This document shows positions 22,828 to 34,800 of a stretch of 64,000 nucleotides of DNA, piece after piece. The stretch is from Zizania palustris (Eukaryota; Streptophyta; Magnoliopsida; Poales; Poaceae). Every line of letters begins with the position of its first letter. The first letter of the stretch is position 1. The notes under the pieces are model-generated. The model worked only from the letters and a program-made list of their open reading frames with translations, was not told where the DNA came from and searched no databases. The position numbers were made by a program, and so were the translations under genes. Location of the stretch: NCBI GenBank assembly GCA_019279435.1, contig JAAALK010000080.1, forward strand, positions 87,332,328-87,396,327, given 5' to 3'.

Positions 22828-25800
22828 CTATGCCGAGAAGGAATCGAAAACCCCTTCGATCTCTAGAGCTACTGCTAAGGTTGGAACGACTAGTTCCAGA
22901 GCAGGGAGTTCTAATAACTTTGCGTTTAACTCTTCTACCGCCTTTCGAAGCTCTAAAATCTTTCTGTTCTTGTTGAAGTTCAGCCCAAGTTTGAAGTCGT
23001 TCGGGGCTTCTTTCCCAGCTTCGAAGTTCTTCAGGTTTTTTCCCTTGATCTTCAGCAATACCTTCATCCTCAGACCATGCAATGTCTTCAGAAGATGAAG
23101 TTTCAAAGTTAACCTTTTTTCTTCCTCTCTAATATAAGATACTATATCTTTACACATTTAGGGCGCAATTGCACCGGAGCTATCTCGAGGAATTAAAAAT
23201 CGAGGTCGTTTATGAAGTTTTAAAAGATCGAATGTAGCCCATAGCAGGCGGAGTTCTTCGGTAATGTTTAACACTTCGACATCATCCATATGAGGTTGAG
23301 ACGCCTAAAAACATGATAAGTACATTTTAATTCATAATGTATGAAAGCATGATTTTTTACATAGTTGGATCCTAGAACAAAGCTAGACCTACGGGTTCGG
23401 CGGAGGCTGGCTGCTCAAGGCTTGCGACCGAGCTTGCTTCTGGCGTTGCCCTTCATCGATCCAAGCCTTGATCACAGTGCGACCTTCGGCTCTCCATGAA
23501 GCTTGGAAGCTCTACCAGGCCGCGACCACATCCTCAGAAGGATTTAGAAGATGGTTCTCGTCGAAGGTAATGGGAGCTGCCCCCGAGTCTGGTGTTATTG
23601 ATAATCCTAGATCTTCGTAGTAGCGAAGTACTCCGAGAGCAGCCACTTGTCCGGAGATTTCTCCATACCGAATGTCTACTGTCTTCATCGTCTTCGCAGC
23701 TCCTTGGATCATTTTTAGCCATCGCAGCAGGGGGACGTTGTCATTTGAAGGAAGTGTCCCAGTAGTACCGAAGTACTCTAGAACACTTAGGAGATGTGTC
23801 ATGACTTCCGCAGCCACCTTCTCCGATTTCACCTTATCTTCAATCAAAGCATTTGTTGACGAAGTCAACTCATCTACCACAGCGGAGAGCCTAGCTGCCT
23901 CCGTAGCTAGAGAACTCTTCTGGCTAAGCAAGTTGATAGCGTCCTCCGTAGCTTTAACCTTTTCTTCCTAGAGCTTGACAAGCTCAGCCCCCACCTGTAG
24001 CGTGTTCTGCCCGCATCTTTTCTATCTCTGCCCGAAGCACAATTTGTTCTGCTTAGAGCTTTTTATTTGTAGCCTCCAAGTTTTGCCTAGCCCTTCGCTC
24101 CGCTGAAACCATTTCATCCAAGTGGGAAACTCGACCTTCGGAGATATTAAGATTCCTCTGGAGAGCAGTAATTTCCTCCTAAAGGCGAAGGCCTCCGCGC
24201 TCGTTCGAGACAGCCGCAGCTTGGGCCAAAACTATTTGCTGCGAAGAGGAAAAAGCAAGGTGAGAAATTATTTGTAGGTGAGATTAATTTTTTTTGCAGA
24301 TACTTCGTACCTGGTATGCTGCCCGTTCCAAGGCGGCATTGAGCTCCGAACCCTCAGCTTCGCTAAGGATTGCCACCAAGTCCGTTCCCCCAACTTCATG
24401 GTTGGCTTGATCCAAAGGCTCGACCAGGGCCCGGAGTCCGGTCCTTCGCTCCAAGAAAGGACCTAGGAGGGGGAGCATGGACAAGGCCCTTGATCGTCTT
24501 TGTTCGGCGAGGGGTCGGAGCGCTGCGCCGCATCTTGAGAGACTTCAGTAGATTGGCCCCCCTTCATAGATTGACCCCCGTCTGTTGATTCAGATGGAGT
24601 TAATACCGAATTTGGAGTAGGGAAGGGGTCCATTTTGCCTTTACCTTTCCCAGGTCCCATATGTGCGACTTCTGGAATCAACGTTGGAGAGGTTGAGGCT
24701 CTAGGAGCGGTATCTTCGGGAGGAGTCACTTCCATAGGAGCAGACCGTACCAAGAACAAGGTATTATGTATTGCATAATTTTATAGGAAAAAGTAACAAA
24801 GGGTTCATGCGAAGTCTACCTCCGAAGTCCTATCAGCGAGTGAGTACAGGGCTACTCGGAGGATCGAAGGCCACCCCGAAGTCTTCGTTCGAGTCAAAGC
24901 TTAAAGCCGAAGGGTTGACTGTCGAAGCCACTCTTGGAGTTACAGCCACCACTTCGTTCGGATTTGAAGCTGGATCAGCAGCAGCCTCAACTTCGCTTTC
25001 AGTCACAGGGGCTTCATGTGGCAAGTCTGGCTAGATTGCAGAAGTCCCAGCCTGCCCGTGGCTGCTTGGAACATCCGACACGTTTGCAGCATCGCCAGTG
25101 CTTACATCTGCTTGGGTTTCATCCTTGTCAATCAGGTTGATGAGGATTCTTCCTTCATCCTCCGAGGATTTGGAGACTGAAGCCACCGGACTTGAAGGCG
25201 CTGTAGTTCTTGGTTTTCGGGCTACCTTCTTTGACGGAGTCTTGGCAAGGGCTGAGGTACCAACTTCCGCCTTCCTTTTCTTTGGGCCTTGTTCTGAAGG
25301 CACCCAATCCAGAAGAGGAGGGGGAACAACTCCGAGTACCCCCCATACTTGGTTGAACCGTTCCCAAGTACCCACTAGCTTCTTTCTCCATTCCTTCTCG
25401 GCCGGAGTTGGAATTCCCAGAATCTTCTCCGAAGCTCGCACAATTTGCTCCGAAGTCATGGGAGTTAGGGAAGCTGAAAGATAAGTTGGTATTAGTCATT
25501 TCATCGAACAAATATATATGAAACATGTTATTTTCGAAGTTACCTACAGGGCTCGAGTTCGAAGAGATCTTTCAGAGGCCGCCCTCTGGATCTTCTTTAA
25601 AGGTGATAGGCTAGTTGGCCATCAGAGGAGGAATTTGAAGTCTGATGAACTCCTCCGCCAGGTCCCGCATGCTCAGGCGGTGGCTAATTCGTTGAAGTAG
25701 GCTGAGGCGAGCTTCGAGCTGTCCTAGATCCGGGTGGACAAGGGCTTCCCTCCGGAAGTTTATGTCCTATAGAGGTCCGGCTAGGCAGCTACCTGCCCCA

Positions 25801-26414
25801 ACTTCGGCATAAAACCACCGGAGGATCCAATCTATATACCATCTGGCATTGATGGCCTTAGCTGGAAATCGAAGAGCATATTCATCTCGAAGTCGGAAGT
25901 TAATGCCCCCGAAGGCTATCACGATCTTCTCACCTCTCGATCCTACAAAGGTCTTGGGTTGGCAAGAAGCTCTGTGCAGTGCTGCGAAGATCTCTGCTCT
26001 TCCTTCGCAACCTTCGGCTCGCAACGCCCATTCGAAGATGGCAAGGCGTGCTATCGCGTTCGGAGAAAGTTGGGGGAGAGTGACATGGAATAAGTCCAGT
26101 ACCTCTGACAGGAAGTCGACTGCCGGAAGCCCTAATCCTGCTTCGAAGAAGGCTTCGAAGACTACCACTTCTCCGGGCCTTGGCGAAGGAATGGCCTCTT
26201 TTCCAGGTTTGCGGATTACGATCTCTGAGCTAATCTTTGCTTCTATTGCTGCTGCGAGCGACTCCCTCTTGCAGGTTGATGGTCCCAGTTGGTAAGATTG
26301 GTCTGCATACTTAGATGACGCTGGAAGGAGATCGTGAGGACCAACATTTTGGGGATTTCTTCCTGGCGCCGCCATTAGTGCTACTATTGCGGATGCCGCC
26401 GCTGCTGCTGCCAT
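22828..26414 (-). pseudogene. Antisense accessory gene of Tat element 2, five exons
   Basis: The ATG at 26414 is followed by an Ala run. Exons on the minus strand: 26414-25544, 25473-24820, about 24749-24311, 24238-23389 and 23304-22828, roughly 1,095 codons. Donors are GTAACTTC, GTAGAC, GTACGAAG and GTCTAG; acceptors are TTTCAG, TTCGCAG and TTTTTAG, with exon 3's acceptor decayed (TTG). Codon phase is kept across introns 1, 3 and 4. Exon 1 holds the Transposase_28-type block (VVVFEAFFEAGLGLPAVDF to WYIDWILRWFYAEVG). Exon 2 holds PKKRKAEV (25265-25285) and KKVARKPR, nuclear-signal-like. Exon 3 is acidic and low-complexity with GPGKGKGK. Exon 4 is coiled-coil-like and then GVLEYFGTTGTLP. Exon 5 ends GVFDSFSA. 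In-frame TAGs (after CLAGPL; after VVAAW), a TAA before MCKDI and a frameshift in exon 4 break it. Its role is unknown; a nuclear protein from a similarly placed Grande gene is known. Confidence 0.75.
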
Positions 26415-26567
26415 AGACTACTACCGGGCAAGGGCTGAAGCCGCCCTAGGGACTTTGAAACTTGTCTTCACCATGGAATCGCTCTGGTTGCTCAAGAAGA
26501 GAGATGGAAGTTATGGTTTGTTTGCACTAAAGCGGTGAGAAGAGTACTCGAGATGGGGCTAGGCCCT

Positions 26568-26577
26568 CTATTTATAG
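26568..26577 (-). promoter_or_regulatory. TATA box of the antisense accessory gene
   Basis: The minus strand reads GGGCTATAAATAGAGGGCC, a strong plant TATA box 154 bases upstream of the ATG at 26414, leaving room for a 5' leader of about 120 nt. It lies inside the element, outside the LTR, and points opposite to LTR transcription. That it is used is an inference. Confidence 0.6.
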
Positions 26578-26901
26578 CCCAGGCCACAATTTTTTACCAT
26601 TTGTGTTTGCCGTTTGGCATTCCTGACCGTTACCTATTGCGAAGTTAACGCCTCGCGTAACTTCCGCTGGAAGAAAAAGCCAACGACTATTTCTTCTGAG
26701 TAAAAAAAGGCTTTCGGACTTCTTAAATTAATTCTAAAATACTTCGAGTATAGTTTTCTTAGAAGTTGATTCGAAGTTTTGAATCCCCACATATTTTTGA
26801 GGTTGATTAAATCTGTTAACCTCTGCGCATGATTATTTTTCTTACGTATACTGCTCTCCTAATATTACAGATCTAGCGGAGAAGCATATTCGAGGGGCTA
26901 C
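26578..26901 (+). other. 3' internal spacer with polypurine tract of Tat element 2
   Basis: There is no gene here. The last bases (about 26891-26899, CGAGGGGCT) are purine-rich and directly precede the TGTTGGGG start of the LTR, as a plus-strand primer site should. The rest would be the upstream region of the antisense promoter; it contains one TTCGAA near 26770. Confidence 0.6.
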
Positions 26902-27359
26902 TGTTGGGGAAAAATATTTCATCCTCAGAGCCGTTGTTGCAACAAGACAAAGGTAGGTGATTTAATCAAAGGTTTTCAGCGTCTAACTTCGGGAATAGAT
27001 GGGATCCAGTTCGAAGGATGAGGGCGAACTCCAGTTCGAAGTATATCTTCGAACATGGACTCTTCAGAGAGTTTCTTTGCCAGCTAGGATGGAAGACTTA
27101 TCTTCTTTCTCATTAGATTAGTATTTTACCATTTTAGCCCTATTAAGGGTACCGAATAGTTTCCACTATGTCGTTTGTAATAGAGGGGTAAAAGGGTCTT
27201 TTCCTTAATGTTTGGGCCTATAAATACCCCATGTTTTACCCTGTAATGGGGACCGAATATTGAGTTATTCAATTTGGAGGCTTGAAACAGTTTACTCACA
27301 AACACTTCGTTTGTTAGTTTCTAATCTCTCGAAACCTGTTAGTGTAATCTTTTACCACA
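26902..27359 (+). repeat. 3' LTR of Tat element 2
   Basis: The LTR starts TGTTGGGGAAAAATATTTCATC and ends near TCTTTTACCACA. The end has lost a few bases compared with TTTTACGCCAACA in element 3. It contains three TTCGAA palindromes (27010, 27035, 27048) and a TATA box at 27218-27227. It shares the stretch AATAGAGGGGTAAA and neighbours with the LTR of element 3. Confidence 0.85.
27218..27227 (+). promoter_or_regulatory. LTR TATA box, element 2
   Basis: GGGCCTATAAATACCCC matches the element 3 LTR base for base over the core. It would drive the plus-strand transcript. Confidence 0.5.
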
Positions 27360-28512
27360 AGACCAGGGGTGGGAGAAATGCGAGGATCATATATCGGAAT
27401 CCAAGTATCCATTACTTGTTTTTAATCCTATAGCAGTTGTGACGATACATTGGACACTAATGCAAATATAACCTATGAGTTTTAGCGATATTTAATTAAA
27501 ACCTACATTCAATATGCTCAAAATGGGGTTGGTGACTTGCCCTGTTCTGCAAAGGATGGAGGGGAGACTTCAAGAAAATACTCCGACTCCTCGACGGCAT
27601 CGTAATCTTCTCGGCACGTAAAACGAGAAGAAACAAAAAATTAAAAACAATAAAACCAACATTACAATCATATATGTTTTATTGGCTAAACAGGTAGGGG
27701 ATAAAAAGATAAAATTTTTGAAATTTCAATGGTTAATTTTAGAGATAATTCCAAGAAGTTATGAGTTTTGGAAGTTTAAAACAATTCCTAGTACTTTATT
27801 TTAATTCCAATTAAAACCATATAAAAGTTCAGTATAAACATATGAATTTTATTGGATAAACATGAAGAAAATAACAAGACAAGTTTTTTGAAATTTAAAT
27901 GGTAATTTTTAGAGTTAATTCCAAGGAGTTATGAATTTTTTAAGTTTAAAATGTATTCTCCAATTTTATTTTAATTCCAATCAATACAATATAAAATGTT
28001 CAGTGTAAACAAATAAATTTTTCGAGATGAACATGAAGAGAATAAAAAGATAAATTTTCTAGAATTGGAATGGCAAAATTGAAGCTAATTTGAAGAACAT
28101 ATCAATTTTTGAAGTTTAAAGCAAAATCTGGAATTTATTTAAATTTTAATTCAGCAACCCGTTCACGGTAAGCCGAGTCCACTGTGAACCCGCACAATTT
28201 GCTGTGGGCTAGAGCATGGATCATCGTTGGATCGCAATCGGATGCACGTGGCGGAGGCAGGGTGTTTAAATGAAATTAGACGGCTGTCATTGCTCGGTAT
28301 TGTTTCGATCTATCAGACGGCTTCTCATCTTGACCATTCATGCCTGATTGAATGGCGGCCATTGAATCTGAGATGGCACAGATAATTACCCATGCCGGTC
28401 ATCTTCTCCGACGACGGTAGCAGCTAGCTTGCGGCGGTCACGACGGTGATGACAATGGCTCAGACTACCCGACGAATCTAGAAATGGAATCAGTGCAGTG
28501 AGAGGAACATTG
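27360..28512 (-). mobile_element. Fragment of a second Tekay-type LTR
   Basis: It starts mid-LTR (GGATCATATATCGGAATCCAAG, compare 29535) and runs through the AT-rich repeats to CACGGTAAGCCGAGTCCACTG-like sequence (compare 30400). It stops at the GC-rich part, where the element at 28513 begins. The left side is cut by Tat element 2. It is diverged from both LTRs of the neighbouring element, so it comes from a different insertion. Confidence 0.65.
27695..28150. repeat. About 165-bp tandem repeats inside the LTR fragment
   Basis: Three copies carry the block AATAAAAAGATAAATTTT or a close variant near 27703, 27866 and 28035. Each is followed by GAAGTTTAAA and a TTTATTTTAATTCCAAT-like stretch. 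The region is AT-rich and non-coding. Confidence 0.5.
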
Positions 28513-31500
28513 CGGCGCCCCGATTTAACAAATCGGAACATTATTGAATTTCCAAAGAAAAACAATAATACAAGAGGTTCATCATGCGACATGTACATAC
28601 GAGCAAACATCCGTGGTACGTAGACCACATTATTACAAAAGAGTAAAATTAAAAATAAGTAAATAAAAGCATGACGAACGCCCTCTTCAGGATCTTCTTC
28701 TTGACTGGGTCGCTACTCCAGACCATCCTCGTAGTAGGCATCCTCTGAATTGTGTGTCCAACAGGGTATGAGTATGAAAAGTACTCAACAAGCCACCGCA
28801 AATGCAATGGTAATGCAAGGTAATAACAAAGGAAGGATAATGGCTAAAAGTGCGGAAAAGCATATTTATAAAGCAGTTAATGTGATACAATTATTAACAC
28901 AGAAACATAAACATGTATATGCATCAACTTCTAACTCGACGGGTACAGTCAGCCCACCCTCGCTCAATGGTCCTTACATGTCAAATTAATCATGCACATT
29001 CATTATAAAGTAAACTAACTGTGGGATGTCATGCAACCCGCCCTTTACCGTGGGCTCGGCTTTTCGAAAAGATTTATGACTCTGATCAGAGGTGTACTAC
29101 TTTAACCACAAGGCACGCACTCATCCCAAACACCAAAGTGTAACGAGATGACCCATACCGCGGAAACTCATGCCAAAACCTTGGCATGAAATGCTCCAAG
29201 CGATAACCACCCGCTCTAGGTTTCGCAAGCGCGCCGTGCCGCATCACGGCTAACGTCGCACCCCTTTTGCGCCACGTCCGTACAAGCCACCCGCAGGTGC
29301 AGCTTGACCCATCTCCAAATGGTGGCCTCGGTTTGGAACACTACATACCTTAGTTAGGACTTACCCATTAGACTTGTGGTTAGTACGGAAGTGTATTGCA
29401 ATGGATCCCTCAGACCTGTCCTTATAGTGCCCCGGGTGCTATTGACCAATGCCCAAGCTTGCACCCGGAACCCACCATGCATACACTCACAACCAAAACT
29501 CTATCACCAACAAAATTCCAAAGATAAGGATAACGGGGATCATATAGTAGAACCAAGTTGCTACGAGTCATTTTTAATCCTATAGCAACCGTGTCAATAC
29601 ATTGGACACTAGCTAATAGTACTAATCATATGGTGACAAGGAGTTTAGGCTAGATAGCATGGCTTGGGTTGCACATCAAGGTCAGGGGATCCTAATAAAT
29701 ATATTGTAAGGGTTCCATTTGACTAATACATGTATATCCTATGTGTTTTAGCAATAGTTTAGTAAAACATGGGTTCAATATGCTCAAAAGATTGGTTTGG
29801 TGACTTGCCTTGTTCAGCGAAAGGCGACGGGGCACCTTCGGGAAAGTATTCCGTCTCCTTGGCGGCGTCGTAGTCTTTTCGATAAAAATAATAAACATAA
29901 CACTCAACAAACATTCCAAAATCACACAATAATCATATAGGTATTGATTTGTTTGAACCAAGGAAAATAAAGTTGTTATGTTTCTGAAATTCATTTTATT
30001 AATATTTCAAAATGAACTTTAATGAAATAATGTCCTTTCTAAAAGAGATAATAATGTAAACAATTGTATTTTAAATTTTCTAACTAATTTAAAATAAGAG
30101 GTTCAGTGCAAACTTAGTGGTCTTATTATACTAACATGAAAAGGATAAAAGATGAATTTTGCTAAAATTGAAATGAATAAATTTGTAATATACCCTAAAG
30201 TGCATTTGAATATATTATTAAACAAAAATAAAATACCCAATATAAACCTACTGTTTTATTGCATTAACATGTAGAGAATAAAATTATAAATTTTTTGGGA
30301 TTGAAATGATAATTTTTGAAGTTAAAATGTGCTAGAGATGAATTTTATAAGTTTAAAACAATGTCTGGAATTTAATTTAAATCAAAAATGGCCTCGGGTC
30401 CACGGTGAAACCATATCCAGCGTGAACCCGCGCACTGTGTGCGTGCTCCGGCCCATCCTGGACCGTTGGATCCAGATCCAACGTGCGGGGGCGAGGAGGG
30501 AGGCTTAAGTGAAAATGGACGCGCGAGATTAAAAGGCCGAACCAGTACGCGATTGATGTCCTAGATTCATCGCGGGTTTTAACGAATCCGATTAGAACGT
30601 AATGCTTAGCCGAGATCTAACGGATAAGATTAAACCGCACAAGGGATTTAATTGCCACCATCGGATCCAGATCGCATGGTCGCGATTGAATCCGACATGA
30701 CATGGGTTCTCGACCCATGCGAGTCGTCTTCTCCGGCGACGGCGAGCGGGCCAGGGGCCACGGCGAGCGACGGCGAGGGATCCCAAGGGCTAAAATGGAA
30801 GAAGGGGACTACGGGGATCACGAGGGTACCGTTGGCGAGGTGAGAGGTCATCGGGGCGAGGCTGGCGACGAGCGTAGACTTTGGAGATGTAGGGGTCCTC
30901 GTCAGCGACGTCATTCTGGTGAGGTTCATCGTCGGCGGAGGGGTGGCCAAGGTCGGTGAGGTGCTGGCGGTCACGGAGGTGCGGTCACCTAGGGAGGAGG
31001 AGGTCTCCGGTGATGGCGAGCGGCGGCTAGAGCGAGGACGACGGTGTGGTGCTAAAACGAGTGTCTCATGCATTCTGTTCACTTCTAGACTGCGAGAGCA
31101 TGGGGGTCAAATGCGGTGGAGGCCATGGGGTTAAATAGAGGTACCGGCAGGGGCAGGGGAGGCGTAATCGGGGTAGACCGAGGTAAACGTGGTTTTAAAT
31201 GTCGGCGAGCTCTGTTTGCAAGGGATTCATCGAACCTGGATGCGAATTGGCCGGATTTGAATAGGGGAAACGGTCGCTGGGGATCGGGCGTTGTAATGGC
31301 GGGCTCAATTTGGGAAGAGGGGGTCAGGGAGCAACGAATCCGAGGCGCATTAAGGCGTCGGCCGGCGAGGGGGGATTTGGGGGCGGATCTCACGGAGATG
31401 ACGGGTCTGATAGGTGGGCCAAGGGGGTCAGCGGGTGCGGGTTAGGCAACGAGCGAGACTGATGGGTGGGGTCGGCCGGTCGGGTGCGCGCGTGAAGGGG

Positions 31501-31854
31501 GGTCACTGACGGGTGGTGTCCATTTGTCGGTCGGGGGCATGGGAAGGAGTGGGCTGGGCCGGCCGGTTGACGGGGAAGGCCCGTTACTGTTTCAATTATT
31601 TTTCGAATAAAAATAACTACAGAAATTGATTTAAAATATTAGTGCTACTTCCAAGGGTGATAAAATTTTAAAAAATCTCAAAAATATATCTTGGCCTTGG
31701 GATCATATGCAAAATTTTCTAGCCTCTCGTTTGGTCACTTCACCTAGGTTCTAGTTCAAATAAGCTAAGAAGGCCATTTAAGGTATTTCCAAAATTATTC
31801 CAGAAAAATATAATAAATGGTATATTTATTTCTCTGAAAATTTGGGGTGTTACA
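28513..31854 (-). repeat. 3' LTR of the Tekay element
   Basis: About 3.34 kb. Read on the plus strand it starts CGGCGCCCCGATTTAAC (the partner has TGGCACCCCGATTTAAC) and ends TTTGGGGTGTTACA. It contains the AATGCAAGGTAATAACAAAG block, two copies of the AT-rich 165-bp unit (about 30130-30370), the motif GGACCGTTGGATCCAGATCC (near 30460) and a GC-rich segment (30650-31560). That GC-rich segment has open frames on both strands that I do not regard as genes. Confidence 0.85.
31131..31137 (-). promoter_or_regulatory. Possible LTR TATA box (TATTTAA)
   Basis: The minus strand reads CTATTTAACCCC at the same position in the LTR as 3891-3897 in the other copy. The role is inferred from conservation and AT-rich placement in a GC-rich stretch. 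Confidence 0.35.
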
Positions 31855-31856
31855 AA

Positions 31857-31868
31857 CCTATCCCCCTT
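31857..31868 (-). other. Polypurine tract of the Tekay element
   Basis: The minus strand reads AAGGGGGATAGG, two bases before the TGTAACACC start of the 3' LTR. This is the expected place and composition for the plus-strand primer. Confidence 0.6.
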
Positions 31869-31898
31869 ACAAAGAATCTCGTCCTCGAGATTGGAACG

Positions 31899-34800
31899 CT
31901 ACTCGAATAGCTCGGGGTATTGGGCTTTAAACTCGTCTTCTTTTTCCCATGTGGCCTCTTCAACGGGGTGGTTGTCCCACTGAACCTTGCAGAAGCGAAC
32001 TACACGGCTCCTGGTTACTCTTTCCTTAGTCTCCAGGATCTTGACGGGTTTCTCAATGTAGGTCAAGTCTTCTTGGACGTTGAGTTGTTGGAGGTCAGCT
32101 TGTTCGGCGGGCACACAGAGACACTTCTTCAGCTGAGAGATGTGGAACACATCATGGACGCCTGCCAAGGATGGAGGAAGTTCTAGTTGATATGCCACTT
32201 CTCCCTGCCATCGGAGAATCTGAAAAGGTCCAACATAAGGGGGTGTTAGCTTGCCTCTCATGTTGAACCTTTGAGTGCCACGAAGGGGAGTGACTCGGAG
32301 ATATACATAATCACCCTCCTAAAAGGTCAGGTCTCTTCGTCGGTTATCGGCGTAGCTCTTTTGCGGGGACTGGGCTATCTTTAATCTGTCCCTGATGATC
32401 TTGACCTTCTCTTCGGCTTCTCTTAGTATATCTGTCCCGAACAGCTGTGACTCTCCGATCTGATCCCAAAGTAACGGCATTCTGCACTTACGCCCGTAAA
32501 GTGCTTCGAACGAGGACATCTGCAGGCTAACTTGGTAGCTGTTGTTGTAGGATAACTCTGCATAAGGCAAGTTCTTGTCCCACATTCCGCCAAAGTCTAG
32601 AGCGCAAGCTCTAAGCATATCCTCCAATACCTGGTTGACCCTTTTAGGTTTGACCATCGATCTTTGGATGATAGGCGGTTCTAAAGTTTAGCCGGGTGCT
32701 GAGCTCTTCTTGAAGGTTCTTCCAAAACTTAGAGGTAAACTGGCTCCCACGGTCTGATACAATCTTATTTGGAACTCCGTGCAGGCACACAATCCGGGTC
32801 ATATACAACTCAGCCAACTTTGCGACGGTGTAGGTTGTCTTGACGGGGATGAAATGAGCCACTTTGGTGATTCGGTCAACGATCACCCAGATAGAATCAT
32901 GACCGGCTTGGGTCCTGGGTAGTCCCGTGATGAAGTCCATTCCTATCTCTTCCCACTTCCATTCGGGGACCTTGAGGGGTTGCAATAGTCCGGCAGGTCT
33001 CTGGTGCTCTGCCTTGACTCACCGGCATGTGTCGCACTTGGCCACATACTCAGCTATTTCCCTCTTCATGCTAACCCACCAATATTTCTCCTTTAGGTCT
33101 TGATACATCTTTGTACTCCCGGGATGTATGGAGTATAGAGTATCGTGGGCTTCTTGAAGGATGAGAGTCTTCAACTCAGGCTTGTCGGGTACGCATATCC
33201 AGTTCCCGAACCAGATGGTACCATACTCGTCCTCGGAGAATCCGGGGGCTTTACCCTTCCACATGTTCTGCTGGATTTCTAAGATGTCTGAGTCTTCCTT
33301 CTGTGTTTCTCGGATCTGGTCTATCAAGATAGGTCTAGACTCCAAAGCAGTGAGATACACTTTGTTGGCGATCCCTAGATTCAGTCTTTCCATTTCCTTG
33401 TATAGCAAAGGGGCCTGGTCTTGTATCATGATGGCATTGCAGTACCATTTTCGACTAAGGGCGTCTGCCACCACATTGGCCTTGCCTGGATGATAATGGA
33501 TGCCCAAGTCATAATCCTTGATCAATTCCAACCATCTCCTCTGCCTGAGGTTCAGGTCCGGTTGGGTGAATATATACTTGAGGCTCTTGTGGTCGGTGAA
33601 GACCTCGCACCAATTTCCCACAAGGTAATGTCTCCATATCATCAGGGCATGAACCACGGCTGCCAATTCCAGGGCGTGGGTCGGGTAGTTCAGCTCATGT
33701 GGTCTCAGCTGTCGAGAGGCGTAAGATATCACCTTCCCATCTTGTATTAAGACACATCCCAATCCTTGACGAGAGGCATCACAGTAGACGTGGAAGTCCT
33801 TCCGGATGTCCGGCAGGGTCAGAATTGGGGTTGACACGAGCTTCTTCTTAAGGGTTTGGAAGCATTTTTCACAATCCGGGGTCCATTCAAACTTCACTTC
33901 CTTCTGCAACAGCCTGGTCATAGGCTTGGCTATCTTTGAAAGTTCTCGATGAACCGGCGGTAGTATCTGGCCAATCCGAGAAAACTCCTAGATCTCGGTC
34001 ATGTTCGTGGGTTGTAGCCAGTTGGTCACTGCTTCCACGGTGGTTGGGTCCATAACTATTACTCTGGTAGATATGACATGACCGAGGAACTTCACCCCTG
34101 ATGACCAAAACTCGCACTTGCTTTATTTGGCGTACAATTGCTTGTTCCCTTAGCTTTCTGAGGGTGAGACGGAGGTGGGTTTCATGTTCTTCCTTGGTCT
34201 TGGAGTAGACGAGGATATTCGTCGATGAATACCACGATGAACTTATCCAAGAACTCCATGAATACATTGTTCATCATGTTCATGAAAAAGGCCGGGGCAT
34301 TCATGAGTCCGAACGACATCACAGTATACTCGTAGAGTCCATAGCGAGAGGTGATGGTAGTCTTGGGGATGTCTTGTTCTCTAATACTCAATTGGTGATA
34401 ACCTGATCTGAGGTCAATCTTTGAAAACACCAAGGATCCTTTCAGATGATCGAACAGGTCGTCGATCCGAGGCAATGGGTACATGTTCTTGATGGTTACA
34501 TCAGTTCAGGGCTCTATATTCCACGCACATCCTTTTAGTCTTGTCCTTCTTCATGGCTAAGATGACCGGTGCACCCCAGGGTGAGGTACTCAGTCGGATG
34601 TACCCTTTCTGTTCCAGGTCTTCGATGTTGCTCTTAACTTCGGCTAGTTCATTGGCGGCCATCCGGTATGGGTGCTTGGAGATTAGGAGTGGTCCCAGGG
34701 ACAAGCTCGATTCTGAATTCGATGTCCCGCTTAGGAGGCATTCCTGGCAGGTCCTCAGGGAAGACGTGCATGTACTCCTTGACTACGGGCACTTCCTCAA

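Larger units (their letters stand above)
17932..27359 (+). mobile_element. Tat-lineage Ty3/gypsy element 2, 5'-truncated
   Basis: Order: end of gag, protease, RT, RNase H, second RNase H, integrase (17932-22085); 60-bp repeats (22270-22560); antisense five-exon gene (26414-22828, minus); TATA box of that gene (26568-26577); polypurine tract; and 3' LTR (26902-27359). Its left end is cut within gag by the LTR of element 3. Its right end lies inside a Tekay LTR fragment. About 4.8 kb lie between the end of pol and the LTR, far more than retrotransposition itself requires. Confidence 0.9.

Noticed and set aside
28750..28989. Open frame repeated at 28750 and 37684 (start of the two Tekay LTRs)
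   Set aside because: It is repeated only because the LTR is repeated; the third copy near 1000 breaks the frame, and there is no domain.
30592..31445. Several 60-140 codon open frames
   Set aside because: Same GC-rich LTR block as above; stop scarcity is due to composition, and frames do not agree between LTR copies.
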